Positions 25,340 through 33,703 of a DNA stretch of 64,000 nt are shown piece by piece. The notes beneath the pieces were generated by a model. The model saw only the letters and a list, made by a program, of their open reading frames with translations. It did no database searches and was not told where the DNA came from. This DNA comes from Sulfitobacter sp. BSw21498. Lineage in GTDB: Bacteria; Pseudomonadota; Alphaproteobacteria; Rhodobacterales; Rhodobacteraceae. Both the position numbers and the translations under genes were made by a program. Location of the stretch: positions 744,001 to 808,000 of the forward strand of contig NZ_CP040753.1 of the NCBI RefSeq assembly GCF_006064855.1, read 5' to 3'. Each line of letters starts with the position of its first letter. The first letter of the stretch is position 1.

Positions 25340-26224
25340 GTGCGACGGGCCGCAGCACGCAAGGCAATGCGAGACCATGATATCTCGCAGCGCCGGGCGT
25401 GCAGGCTTGTCGGTGTCGATCCCAAGACCGTCCGGCGCGATCAGTCACCGGATAATCCAGAAGTTCGCGAAGAGATGAAAGCGATTGCCAGCAAGCGACG
25501 GCGCTTTGGCTACCGCCGGATCGGTGTGCTGCTGGAACGCAAGGGAAGGATCATGAACCACAAGAAACTGTATCGCCTTTATACTGAAGAAAAGCTGGGC
25601 GTTAGACGGCGCAGGGGCCGCAAGCGTGCGCGTGGCTCGCGGACACCAATGCCGGTTGCTTTGCGTCCTGGCGAGCGTTGGTCCTTAGATTTTGTGTCGG
25701 ATACGTTCGGCGCGTCACGCAAGTTCCGCATGCTGGCTGTAAACGACGATTGTTGCCGCGAGAACCTCTGCTTGGTGGCTGACACCAGCATCTCGGGCGC
25801 TCGTGTCGCGCGGGAACTTGACGCGCTTGTCCGTATTTATGGAAAGCCTGCCTGCATTGTCAGTGATAACGGCACGGAGTTTACCAGTCGTGCGATCCTA
25901 AAATGGGCCGGTGATAACGACGTTGATTGGCATTACATCGACCCCGGCAAACCCCAGCAGAATGGCTTCATAGAAAGCTTCAATGGCAGCCTGCGCGACG
26001 AGCTGTTGAATGAGGAAATCTTCGATACGTTGGATGACGCCCGTCGCAAGCTGGCACTCTGGCGATACGACTACAACAACGTCAGGCCGCACTCATCGCT
26101 TGGGAACCAAACACCGGCAGAAGCTCGTCGAGCGCTTGAGCAATTTGAGGGCTCCGCGCAAGACGCGCTTGCCCAAACTGACGACGAAGAATATGAAACC
26201 CAGACCCGCAAACTCTCGTTATGA
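25340..26224 (+). CDS. IS3 transposase OrfB (DDE catalytic part)
   Basis: The integrase-like catalytic half, 294 residues from a GTG at 25340, though in vivo it is probably made as an OrfAB fusion from 25065. It carries an HTH_21-type region ([18 protein letters not shown]) and the DDE triad: Asp in [12 protein letters not shown], Asp in [15 protein letters not shown], and Glu in [17 protein letters not shown]. The C-terminus [17 protein letters not shown] is typical of the IS407/IS51 group. No stop or frameshift interrupts it. Confidence 0.92.
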   Translation: MRRAAARKAMRDHDISQRRACRLVGVDPKTVRRDQSPDNPEVREEMKAIASKRRRFGYRRIGVLLERKGRIMNHKKLYRLYTEEKLGVRRRRGRKRARGSRTPMPVALRPGERWSLDFVSDTFGASRKFRMLAVNDDCCRENLCLVADTSISGARVARELDALVRIYGKPACIVSDNGTEFTSRAILKWAGDNDVDWHYIDPGKPQQNGFIESFNGSLRDELLNEEIFDTLDDARRKLALWRYDYNNVRPHSSLGNQTPAEARRALEQFEGSAQDALAQTDDEEYETQTRKLSL

Positions 26225-26306
26225 ATGAGGGAGCCTCGGGGGGCAGGTCACTTGGCGAATGCCAAAGGTAGGAGCCGAACTACTGCATCTACCGTCGCCC
26301 TAACGT

Positions 26307-28214
26307 TTACCGTTTTAACGTACTAACAATATCAAGATCGTCGAAAATTATCTTGGTCGCCTCAAGCGTTAGGTGACTCCGATCTCTGTATAAGACCATA
26401 TCATCAAGCGAAGTCGAACAGATTCCAGCATTGCAAATTGAGTCATGTGGCCAAACCAAACTTACACCCTCGATCTCTCCGAGTTTTTCTAGGCCCAGAA
26501 AGAGTGGTGAATAAAGTGTTTTAAAATCGGATAGCTTAAACGTGCAACCGTCAAGTCCAATGGTAATAGAGTTGTTCAGTTTACGTTCCTGACAGAACCC
26601 AAAATCAGCACCTGTCATTGGAGGCGTGCCAATAAGAACCACAGTTTTTCCAGCTCTGGTCAGAAGTTCAATGAGCGATTTCGCTGCGGCAAAACCAATC
26701 TCTTCATTTGCAGGTATCAACTCTCCACTGACCAACATGCTCTGACCTTGCGCCATCAAGACTTGCGTATAGCCCGAAGAAATCACGACAGTTTCAATAC
26801 TATCGCTCTCGATTATAACATCCACGGCATCTGATACAAAACCGGTACAGTCTGCAGCCCAGCGTTCAGTATAGCGACCATGTACTTGGGCGACTCCTAA
26901 TGCGGGCGCGCAAGCACTTTTCGTCATTTGAACAAAACCACCAAACGTTTCAGAATGTTCTGCGAGAACTTGCCCCCACTGCATTGCAATACTGTCTCCT
27001 AACAGAGCCACCCGCGGTTCAGGAGTTGTTTGACACTCGGGGAATGAATGAAAGAAATTATCTTCCTGATCACAAACAGATGAAAGGCCAATGTTTGGCA
27101 GCGGCTTTTCAGAACGAATGCTTTCTTGGTAGATCACGCCTGATACGGCTGGTAAGGAAAATAATGCAGGAATAGAAGTCACAGCAATAAGTTTTATCGC
27201 TGCACTCAATCCACCCTTTTTAAATCCATATCTGAACGGCGTTTCAACATATCTATATTGGGCTGCTCCCAGCCCCACAGATAGAGCGACTAGCATTAAA
27301 CTGACCCATACAGGAACATCCTCTAAAAATATATTATTTGCAAACGCAAATAGAGGCCAGTGGACCAAGTATATTGAGTAGGACCAGTCGCCAATCTTCC
27401 TTGTCAAATTTGTGATGGTGGTTTTGGGTAGCCAATTGTCCTGCCCAATGAGAAGTAAAAAAGTAAAAAGCGAAACAAGCAGGGCGTCTTCGGCTGGGTG
27501 GGTTGTCCCTAGTGGCGTGAGAAGCAGTAGAGTTATTCCGAAGAGGGCGACCCACTTAAGCTTTCTGGAGATCGATAGCTGGGGGTGCCGCAGCATGAGC
27601 CAACCACCGCAACAACCTATTATTAACTCCCAGGCGCGTGTTGGTAGCATGAAAAATGCTATTGTTTGAGCCCCCTTAGAAGATATTGGTAGGTCAATCC
27701 ATCCTTTGACTAGGATCAGGCATCCCACCAAAGAAACAGCTAAGAAAATTAATAATGCAAGTGTTCTAAATCTCTTGGGGACAAAGAAAATAATGATTGG
27801 TGCAAAAAAGTAGAACTGCTCTTCAACCGCAAGAGACCACATGTGAAGAAGTGGCTTGCTTTCGGCAGAAGCGGCGAAATAATCCGTCTGAAACATCAAC
27901 GAAAAATTCGCAGTGAAGGTCAACGCTCCGAGAAGTTGTTTTTGGAAGTCGATCCAGCTTGAGTAGGTGAGAATAAAATATGAACCTATTATGGTGAACA
28001 CAAGTGTAGATAATGTTGCGGGAATGAGGCGAAAAGCACGCCTTGTGTAGAAATCTCTAAACGAGAATTCGCCGTCGTCACACTTGGTCATGATGGCTTT
28101 GCCAATTAGAAAGCCAGATATCACAAAAAAGATATCTACCCCTAAGTATCCACCTTCTAGATACCCAAGATTCATATGATAAATAACAACCGAAGTCACA
28201 GCGATTGCCCGCAA
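26307..28214 (-). CDS. OafA/YrhL-type acyltransferase with SGNH domain, 5' end damaged
   Basis: A membrane acyltransferase of the acyltransferase-3 family, about 635 residues. Residues 1-345 form the multi-span domain with the conserved His in VVIYHMN and the Arg pair in TRRAFRLIPAT. Residues 390-635 form a periplasmic SGNH domain with VALLGDSIAMQWG and DRSHLT. Such proteins O-acetylate cell-surface glycans. The frame starts at a TTG at 28214. Upstream in the same frame lies ATG at 28238, then M-L-R-T-D-I and a TAA where other members read through into LRAIAV. Either translation restarts at the TTG, or the gene is a pseudogene. It is AT-rich compared with the chromosome, a sign of transfer. 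Confidence 0.75.
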   Translation of the reverse strand: MRAIAVTSVVIYHMNLGYLEGGYLGVDIFFVISGFLIGKAIMTKCDDGEFSFRDFYTRRAFRLIPATLSTLVFTIIGSYFILTYSSWIDFQKQLLGALTFTANFSLMFQTDYFAASAESKPLLHMWSLAVEEQFYFFAPIIIFFVPKRFRTLALLIFLAVSLVGCLILVKGWIDLPISSKGAQTIAFFMLPTRAWELIIGCCGGWLMLRHPQLSISRKLKWVALFGITLLLLTPLGTTHPAEDALLVSLFTFLLLIGQDNWLPKTTITNLTRKIGDWSYSIYLVHWPLFAFANNIFLEDVPVWVSLMLVALSVGLGAAQYRYVETPFRYGFKKGGLSAAIKLIAVTSIPALFSLPAVSGVIYQESIRSEKPLPNIGLSSVCDQEDNFFHSFPECQTTPEPRVALLGDSIAMQWGQVLAEHSETFGGFVQMTKSACAPALGVAQVHGRYTERWAADCTGFVSDAVDVIIESDSIETVVISSGYTQVLMAQGQSMLVSGELIPANEEIGFAAAKSLIELLTRAGKTVVLIGTPPMTGADFGFCQERKLNNSITIGLDGCTFKLSDFKTLYSPLFLGLEKLGEIEGVSLVWPHDSICNAGICSTSLDDMVLYRDRSHLTLEATKIIFDDLDIVSTLKR

Positions 28215-28238
28215 TACTTAAATATCGGTTCTTAGCAT

Positions 28239-28481
28239 CATTCTATAATTTCCAATTCTAGATTACTTGGCAAAAAGATTCATTTATCGAAAAGTGTGGT
28301 TGTTTGCATTTAACATAAACCAGGGAAGCAAACTGATATCGCTCTGCTTCTAAAGGTCAAAAGCGAACTGACAAATAAAGCATCTGACCGCGTCTAGGTC
28401 GACATATCCTGCTTACCTCTTCAGGCGTGTTCCTAATATTTTTTCACGAGTTGATATCAACTTGGCAAAGGAGGCGATGCA
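28239..28481. promoter_or_regulatory. AT-rich divergent region between the acyltransferase and a small frame
   Basis: An AT-rich stretch of about 240 bases that should contain the acyltransferase promoter on the minus strand. TAATAT at 28431-28436 could be a -10 box for the small plus-strand frame at 28482. No repeat was found. Confidence 0.35.
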
Positions 28482-28577
28482 ATGTCCGATTATTGGTTCT
28501 TTACATGGAAGAAGTACCTCTTCAATAAAAAAATGGCCTCTTGGGTATCATCTCAGGCTATGAGGTTGACTAGTTGA
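28482..28577 (+). CDS. possible 31-residue small protein with strong ribosome binding site
   Basis: The short frame MSDYWFFTWKKYLFNKKMAS (first 20 residues) runs to a TGA at 28577. It is preceded by AAAGGAGG, a near-perfect anti-16S match, 7 bases before the ATG. It is rich in aromatic residues, Lys and Trp and could associate with membranes. A short inverted repeat (ACTAGC and GCTAGT) follows the stop. It may instead be the 5' remains of a longer gene. Only the ribosome binding site and its position support the call. Confidence 0.45.
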   Translation: MSDYWFFTWKKYLFNKKMASWVSSQAMRLTS

Positions 28578-29438
28578 ACACTAGCATAAAAAGCTAGTTC
28601 TGCGGCGCGATCTTAGGGCCACAAGTTCAATTTGTTCAAGGGTGTGCGCACTTAAATATGATTGGTAACTGCGACCTCAGCAAAGCTTTGGTCATACAAT
28701 CACAGAGGGTTTCGGGCATCCCGCTTGGCTTAACTGATGGACAGGCTGAATATGTCTTTGTGTTGCCGCTTGTTCAGATAACTGATGTAGCATGTCAAAA
28801 CTGCCTGCTGACCCGCTGCTACTGTTCGGATGCACGCATATCGAGGTGCGCTGCTGGTCCTATGGCCAAGCAGTTGAGTTTCGCCCTGAGCCTCTGCCCG
28901 CTGGGATCTCTGTGCATGATTTTGAGAGCCGGGCAAAGTGTCGATGCGGAGCAACTTGGCCGCATGTCACGCAGCTGCCGAAGACCAGGCGAAGTTGGTG
29001 ATTGGCGTGAAACCTTACCGCGCCTGTCTCTCGCAATTCGACTTCATCCACCTTCAGTTTATTGGAACTTTCTCCGCCGCTTTCCGCACTTCCTACATAC
29101 CTCTTCCGGCATGCTTCTGCTGTCTTGCCAAGCATGAAGGCCGAGTGAGCAAAGAATATGACGTAGGGGTCGGCCTATGCTTTTAAACATTTTACCAAGT
29201 GCCTCTGTTAATCAACAATATTATTTTGAGCGTGAACTCAATCAGCGCTTTTACTCGGAAAATCGTAAAAATACGAACAGCTGTCGGAATGATGCGCTAC
29301 CTTAACTGGACAATTTGAGCGTGCGCAAGGGACTGCATGGAACCAAATATGGTGCTGTGACCAAGCGAATAGGGTCACTCTGTTACTTAGTTTGTATGTA
29401 CTCGCATCTGGCCGAAAATTGAAACTAGAAAAATTGTT
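28578..29438. other. gene-poor island stretch
   Basis: About 860 bases with competing short frames on both strands (for example 28658-29137 plus and 28860-29135 minus) and no clear family. The only frame with protein-like features is 28792-29001. A strong terminator closes the region at 29439, which suggests that some transcript runs through it on the plus strand. Decayed genes or a small RNA are both possible. Confidence 0.45.
28792..29001 (+). CDS. possible degenerate zinc-ribbon-like small protein
   Basis: A 69-codon frame with the segments CTHIEVRCWSYGQAVEF and ESRAKCRCGATWPHVTQLP. These resemble short alphaproteobacterial proteins that carry two Cys pairs in a zinc ribbon (RCxxC then RCxxCG). 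Here some metal-binding Cys are missing (RCWSYG in the first pair), so the gene may be decayed. No good ribosome binding site precedes the ATG. It overlaps other frames, so the call is tentative. Confidence 0.35.
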   Translation: MSKLPADPLLLFGCTHIEVRCWSYGQAVEFRPEPLPAGISVHDFESRAKCRCGATWPHVTQLPKTRRSW

Positions 29439-29477
29439 GCTCGCCCACCTTAATCGGTGGGCGGGCTTCTTTTTTTG
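29439..29477 (+). terminator. strong rho-independent terminator without an obvious gene
   Basis: CGCCCACC (29442-29449) and GGTGGGCG (29456-29463) pair around the loop TTAATC. The stem extends to 11 pairs with one G-T, and is followed by TTCTTTTTTT. The T-run is on the right, so it stops plus-strand transcripts. Confidence 0.85.
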
Positions 29478-29662
29478 AGTTCTGTGGCCTCTTGCTTGCT
29501 TCAGTTTGAGTCTCGCCGACTCTTCGCTTCATGAACTCGGCGTGCTTTTGGGTTTGCTAAGTGAGGATATTCGCCCCCTTATGTATCAGCCTCACCAGGC
29601 AAGCGCCGGTTGTGAGAAGATTAGGACTCCACGGCCCCTGAAAGTTCAGGCATCCTCTATCA

Positions 29663-30463
29663 ATGTACTGGTTGCTCAAAAAATTCGGCTGGCTTGTCGC
29701 GCTGACTGGCACTCTTATAGGTGCCCTCTTTCTCCCCACAGATTTTATGGATTGGGAGCGCGCCGTTCAGGTATGGGGCGAGGTCTTAACAGTGGGTAAC
29801 CGCGAAGTCCTTTTGGCTGTGCTATGTGCTATTTGTTTGCTGCGGCTCGCATACTTGGATCAACGGCGCGCATTGAATGACAAAGACTGGCCGCCGATAA
29901 GGTCAAAATTATCATACGGTTTGTCTGTGGTATTTAGGCGAGACCGCCGCATCGCTGAATTAAAGAAGGTGATTGACGATGATGGCGTCAAGTCAGCCAA
30001 AGATAGATACGTAGCGGGTCACGCACTCAATCGTGTCGACTGGTCAAACATTGCTGACTTGGATGAGTTTGGCGATGAAGTTGTTATTACGGAAGCCATG
30101 GACCACATCAGTATCTCTGCCCGCCGTCGCGTGGTAAGGCAGGCAATTGAAGAAAAAGAAAACGAAATAAGGGAAAGGCTATGTGAAATTGAGAGCGCAC
30201 TTGGGTTTGATGCCAGCGACCCCCTCAGAAACAGCACTCACCGATTAGCTAATGCGAACATAACCCCATGCAAGCCGAGGCCTGCCGCAAAATTTCCTGA
30301 CCAGACGATCTGCGAAGAGTGGTGTCAAATGCAGGGCAAGGTGAACCGGACAAACCGTGTTTTGGACCAGTTGCAAGTAAGGTTGCGCCAAAAAATGAGC
30401 GAGCCTTTTGACATCACTCCAAGTGAAGAATGGTCTTCTCAGTTGCTACAGGACATTGAATAA
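29663..30463 (+). CDS. two-TM protein with basic and acidic cytoplasmic part, unknown
   Basis: A 266-residue protein of unknown family. Two hydrophobic segments lie near the N-terminus (about 9-27, WLVALTGTLIGALFLP, and about 46-64, REVLLAVLCAICLLRLAYL). The rest is soluble and charged, with a probable coiled segment around RRRVVRQAIEEKENEIRERL and another near LDQLQVRLRQKM. I see no catalytic motif. It is not an integrase although it lies next to the tRNA. It ends about 120 bases before the right att-like repeat. No good ribosome binding site is seen before the ATG. Confidence 0.65.
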   Translation: MYWLLKKFGWLVALTGTLIGALFLPTDFMDWERAVQVWGEVLTVGNREVLLAVLCAICLLRLAYLDQRRALNDKDWPPIRSKLSYGLSVVFRRDRRIAELKKVIDDDGVKSAKDRYVAGHALNRVDWSNIADLDEFGDEVVITEAMDHISISARRRVVRQAIEEKENEIRERLCEIESALGFDASDPLRNSTHRLANANITPCKPRPAAKFPDQTICEEWCQMQGKVNRTNRVLDQLQVRLRQKMSEPFDITPSEEWSSQLLQDIE

Positions 30464-30584
30464 GAAACGCTGCGCTACACTTGCCGCGTGACAGGTGCTT
30501 TGCAAGCCATTGAAATCATATGCGACACATATCTAATTTCGTGTGACATATGATCGTTGAAAACATTGAATAAAAGCGGAGTTT

Positions 30585-30600
30585 TGGTAGGCCCGGCAGG
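30585..30600 (+). repeat. attR-like direct repeat in tRNA 3' end
   Basis: TGGTAGGCCCGGCAGG, the complement of the tRNA acceptor 3' strand with CCA. It is matched at 19099-19114 with one mismatch, in the same orientation. The intact tRNA lies outside the island, and the element lies on its 3' side, as expected for tRNA-targeted integration. Confidence 0.75.
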
Positions 30601-30661
30601 ACTTGAACCCGCAACCAAAGCGTTATGAGCGCTCTGCTCTAACCAGTTGAGCTACAGGCCC
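30585..30661 (-). tRNA. tRNA with CAT anticodon, probably tRNA-Ile2 (lysidine type)
   Basis: A complete cloverleaf of 77 bases with CCA encoded. The acceptor stem is GGGCCTG/CGGGCCT, the D arm is GCTC-AACTGGTTA-GAGC, the anticodon arm is GAGCG-CTCATAA-CGCTT (anticodon CAT) and the T arm is GCGGG-TTCAAGT-CCTGC. CAT may mean elongator Met, initiator or Ile2. It lacks initiator features. Position 4-69 and 5-68 are both C-G, the pairs known to be recognised by TilS in E. coli tRNA-Ile2, so Ile2 is favoured. Its 3' end is the island boundary. Confidence 0.9.
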
Positions 30662-30797
30662 GCCTGCGCGGTTTGGTAAGGGTGCGGGGGCGGCGCGTCA
30701 AGAGATAGAAACGCGTAGATGTGGCTTAGGTGCATTGCACGCCTGCGCAACCTGCTATAACCCGTTTTCGCAAAGGGAACAGGCAGCGGGATGTGTC

Positions 30798-31844
30798 ATG
30801 ACCAACTCCAAGAACTCGATCACCTACGCGGATGCGGGTGTTGATATTGATGCAGGCAATGCGCTGGTAGAGCGTATCAAGCCAGCGGCCAAGCGCACCA
30901 AGCGTCCGGGGGTGATGTCGGGCCTTGGCGGTTTCGGCGCGCTGTTCGACCTCAAGGGGGCGGGCTACACCGACCCGATCCTCGTTGCCGCGACCGATGG
31001 TGTTGGCACCAAACTGCGGATCGCGATTGATACCGGAAATGTCGATGGCGTTGGTGTCGATCTGGTCGCTATGTGCGTCAACGATCTGGTGTGCCAAGGG
31101 GCGGAGCCTCTGTTTTTCCTAGATTATTTCGCAACCGGCAAGCTGGAGACAGAGCAGGCGGCGCGTATCATCGAAGGTATCGCAAAGGGCTGCGAAGGGT
31201 CGGGCTGTGCCTTGATCGGCGGAGAAACGGCCGAGATGCCGGGGATGTATTCCGAAGGTGACTTTGACCTCGCGGGGTTCTCTGTCGGGGCGATGGAACG
31301 GGGCGCTGATCTGCCACGCGATGTGGCGGCGGGCGATGTGCTGCTGGGTCTTGCCTCGGACGGGGTGCATTCCAACGGCTATTCGCTGGTGCGTAAACTG
31401 GTTGAAATGTCGGGCCTGGGCTGGGATGCCGATTGCCCTTGGGCGGACGGCACCTTGGGCGAGGTGCTGCTGACGCCAACGCGGCTTTATGTAAAACCGG
31501 CGTTGCAGGCTGTGCGGGCAGGGGGCGTTCATGCGCTGGCCCACATCACCGGCGGCGGTCTGACCGAAAACCTGCCACGGGTTCTGCCTGATAATCTTGG
31601 TGCTCGGATTGATCTTGATAGCTGGGAACTGCCCGGTGTTTTCAAATGGATGGCTGACGTTGGCAGCATGTCTCAAGCCGAAATGCTCAAGACATTCAAT
31701 TGCGGTGTGGGCATGATCCTTGTGGTCAAGGCCGACGAAGCCGATGCGCTGACGACGCTGCTGACCGACGCGGGCGAAACAGTTTACCCAATGGGCGACG
31801 TCACGGATACCACGGGCGTTGCCTATACCGGCAGCCTGCTGTGA
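30798..31844 (+). CDS. purM: phosphoribosylformylglycinamidine cyclo-ligase (AIR synthetase)
   Basis: Makes aminoimidazole ribotide from formylglycinamidine ribotide with ATP, the fifth step of purine synthesis. It is 348 residues long. Family features are [14 protein letters not shown] near the start, [34 protein letters not shown] and [14 protein letters not shown]. The start is ATG 30798 with GCGGGA nearby; an upstream TTG frame reaching 30735 is not needed. The stop overlaps the purN start as GTGA, so the pair is coupled. Confidence 0.96.
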   Translation: MTNSKNSITYADAGVDIDAGNALVERIKPAAKRTKRPGVMSGLGGFGALFDLKGAGYTDPILVAATDGVGTKLRIAIDTGNVDGVGVDLVAMCVNDLVCQGAEPLFFLDYFATGKLETEQAARIIEGIAKGCEGSGCALIGGETAEMPGMYSEGDFDLAGFSVGAMERGADLPRDVAAGDVLLGLASDGVHSNGYSLVRKLVEMSGLGWDADCPWADGTLGEVLLTPTRLYVKPALQAVRAGGVHALAHITGGGLTENLPRVLPDNLGARIDLDSWELPGVFKWMADVGSMSQAEMLKTFNCGVGMILVVKADEADALTTLLTDAGETVYPMGDVTDTTGVAYTGSLL

Positions 31845-32437
31845 CCAAACGGGTTGCGATCTTTCTTTCCGGTGGCGGGTCAAATATGCGGGCGCTGGTC
31901 GAAGACATGACCAGCGACCACCCCGCGCGGCCCTGTGTCGTCGTGTCGAATGTGGCAGATGCGGGCGGGATCGCTTGGGCCAAAGAACGGGGCATTGCGA
32001 CCGAAGTTGTAGAACATAAACCTTTTGCAGGGGATCGCGCCGCTTTTGAAAACGAACTGACCGCGCGTTTGATGCCCCATGCGCCGGATATCATCTGCCT
32101 TGCGGGTTTCATGCGCAAGCTGACCGGCGGATTTACCGATGCTTGGGCCGGTCGGATGATCAACATCCATCCTTCGCTTTTGCCACGGTATAAAGGTCTG
32201 CACACCCACGCCCGCGCGCTCGAGGCAGGCGATACCCAGCACGGCTGCACAGTGCACGAGGTCACGGCGGCGCTGGATGACGGGCCGATTTTGGGCCAAG
32301 CTACCATTCCGGTTATGGCCGGCGACACGCCAGATGATCTGGCCGCGCGGGTTCTGGTGCAAGAACATCGACTTTATCCTGCGGTCCTACGGCGCTTTGC
32401 CAGCGGTAATCGCGATCTTTTAATGCTGGAAGGCTAG
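31841..32437 (+). CDS. purN: phosphoribosylglycinamide formyltransferase
   Basis: Transfers a formyl group from 10-formyltetrahydrofolate to GAR, the third step of purine synthesis. It is 198 residues long. Signature parts are [24 protein letters not shown] and [20 protein letters not shown] with the catalytic Asn and His, then [15 protein letters not shown] with the catalytic Asp. Translation starts at GTG 31841, which overlaps the purM stop (GTGA). The longer frame upstream lies within purM. Confidence 0.95.
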   Translation: MTKRVAIFLSGGGSNMRALVEDMTSDHPARPCVVVSNVADAGGIAWAKERGIATEVVEHKPFAGDRAAFENELTARLMPHAPDIICLAGFMRKLTGGFTDAWAGRMINIHPSLLPRYKGLHTHARALEAGDTQHGCTVHEVTAALDDGPILGQATIPVMAGDTPDDLAARVLVQEHRLYPAVLRRFASGNRDLLMLEG

Positions 32438-32510
32438 GCACGCGGCCTATTGCGCTGAAACCATGCGCTTTTCCATTGCCTGAACGGCTTCCTCTGTCCA
32501 AAGTAGCGTT

Positions 32511-33668
32511 ATGAAAACAATCACCACCACCGCTGAACTTGACGCCTACTGCACAGAGGCCGCCAAGTATGATTACGTGACCGTCGATACCGAGTTTCTG
32601 CGCGAACGGACCTATTATTCCAAACTTTGCCTGATCCAGCTGGCCATGCCCGGCACGGATGAGTCCAACGCCGTTCTGGTGGACCCGTTGAGCGAAGGCC
32701 TATCGCTAGAGCCTTTGTACACGCTGTTCCGCGACACATCGGTGGTCAAGGTTTTCCACGCCGCGCGGCAGGACCTCGAGATTTTCTTTGTTGATGCTGG
32801 TGTCTTTCCCAAGCCCTTGTTCGACACGCAGGTCGCGGCCATGGTCTGCGGTTTCGGCGAACAGGTTGGATACGAGACGCTGGTTCGCAAAATTGCACAT
32901 CAACCTCTTGATAAGACATCACGTTTCACCGATTGGTCGCGGCGTCCGCTGAGCGATGCGCAGCTGAAATACGCGGTTGCTGACGTAACGCACTTGCGCC
33001 AGATCTATGAGTTTCTCGCCCGCAAGATTGAACAGACGGGCCGTGGCCGCTGGGTTGAGGAAGAACTTGAGATTCTGACCAGCCCCGACACCTACGTCAC
33101 GCCCCCGCGCGAAGCTTGGCGACGGGTCAAGACACGGACCAATTCGCCAAAGTTTCTGGCGCTGGTGCGCGAGCTTGCGGCCTTCCGCGAAGAGTATGCC
33201 CAAACCCGCAACATCCCGCGCAGCCGCGTCTATAAGGACGACGCGATGGTTGAGCTGGCCAGTAACAAGCCGAAAAACCACGAAGAATTGGGCCGTGCCC
33301 GCCTATTGCTACGCGATGCGCGCAAGGGCGAGATCGCGGATGGAATCCTCAAGGCGGTAGAGGCTGGTGTGAACTGCGCGCCTGCGGATATGCCGCAACC
33401 AGACCGCAGCCGCGACAAGCTACAGGTCAATCCGGCCCTATCTGATTTGCTTCGGGTCTTGCTCAAGGCGAAATCCGAAAGCGCGGGCGTCGCGGCCAAG
33501 CTGATCGCGCCTGCTTCGGATCTTGACGGGATTGCCGCCGGTTTGCGCGATGTGGATGCTCTGAAAGGGTGGCGGCGCGAAGTGTTCGGGGAAGATGCGC
33601 TGCGTTTGTGCAAAGGTGAGATCGCGTTGACCGCCGTAGGGTCCGAACTGAAAGTCGTTGAGCTTTAA
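32511..33668 (+). CDS. rnd: ribonuclease D
   Basis: A 3'-5' exoribonuclease that trims tRNA precursors and other stable RNAs. It is 385 residues long. DEDD exonuclease motifs are VTVDTEFLRERTYYSKLCLI (I), VFHAARQDLEIFF (II) and YAVADVTHLRQIYEFL (III, DEDDy type), followed by an HRDC domain around residues 210-290. Its transcript probably ends in the hairpin that overlaps the stop codon. Confidence 0.95.
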   Translation: MKTITTTAELDAYCTEAAKYDYVTVDTEFLRERTYYSKLCLIQLAMPGTDESNAVLVDPLSEGLSLEPLYTLFRDTSVVKVFHAARQDLEIFFVDAGVFPKPLFDTQVAAMVCGFGEQVGYETLVRKIAHQPLDKTSRFTDWSRRPLSDAQLKYAVADVTHLRQIYEFLARKIEQTGRGRWVEEELEILTSPDTYVTPPREAWRRVKTRTNSPKFLALVRELAAFREEYAQTRNIPRSRVYKDDAMVELASNKPKNHEELGRARLLLRDARKGEIADGILKAVEAGVNCAPADMPQPDRSRDKLQVNPALSDLLRVLLKAKSESAGVAAKLIAPASDLDGIAAGLRDVDALKGWRREVFGEDALRLCKGEIALTAVGSELKVVEL

Positions 33669-33681
33669 GGCTCAACCTTTT
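33657..33681 (+). terminator. rho-independent terminator overlapping the rnd stop
   Basis: GTTGAGC (33657-33663) and GCTCAAC (33670-33676) pair over a 6-base loop that contains the TAA stop of rnd, and CTTTT follows. The overlap of stem and stop codon is unusual. Confidence 0.65.
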
Positions 33682-33703
33682 GATATCTTTAGTTAGTTAG
33701 GGG

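Larger units (their letters stand above)
24997..26251 (+). mobile_element. IS3-family insertion sequence (IS407/IS51-like group), 1255 bp
   Basis: The ends are perfect 16-bp inverted repeats, GTGACCTGCCCCCCGA at 24997-25012 and its complement at 26236-26251, with looser similarity beyond. The base triplet TTG flanks both ends (24994-24996 and 26252-26254) as a 3-bp target duplication. The element carries orfA and orfB with a -1 frameshift site. Both frames are open and the transposase has its DDE residues, so it looks intact and recent. Confidence 0.9.
19099..30600. mobile_element. tRNA-associated genomic island, about 11.5 kb
   Basis: The segment between the two att-like repeats has features of an integrated element. 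It abuts the 3' end of a tRNA gene and a short copy of that 3' end lies at the far side. It has lower GC (especially 26300-29500), long gene-poor stretches, an IS3 insertion, an antitoxin gene and genes for surface or lipid chemistry that differ from the housekeeping flanks. No integrase, relaxase or phage gene is visible, so it is probably a decayed or non-autonomous island. The exact borders depend on the repeat assignment. Confidence 0.7.

Noticed and set aside
28658..29137. 159-codon plus-strand frame in the island
   Set aside because: It competes with frames on the other strand, has an odd Cys/Arg/Leu-rich composition and no family, and lacks a start signal.
19099..30600. CRISPR array, integrase or phage genes in the island
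   Set aside because: No regularly spaced repeats and no recombinase, capsid or relaxase motifs were found.
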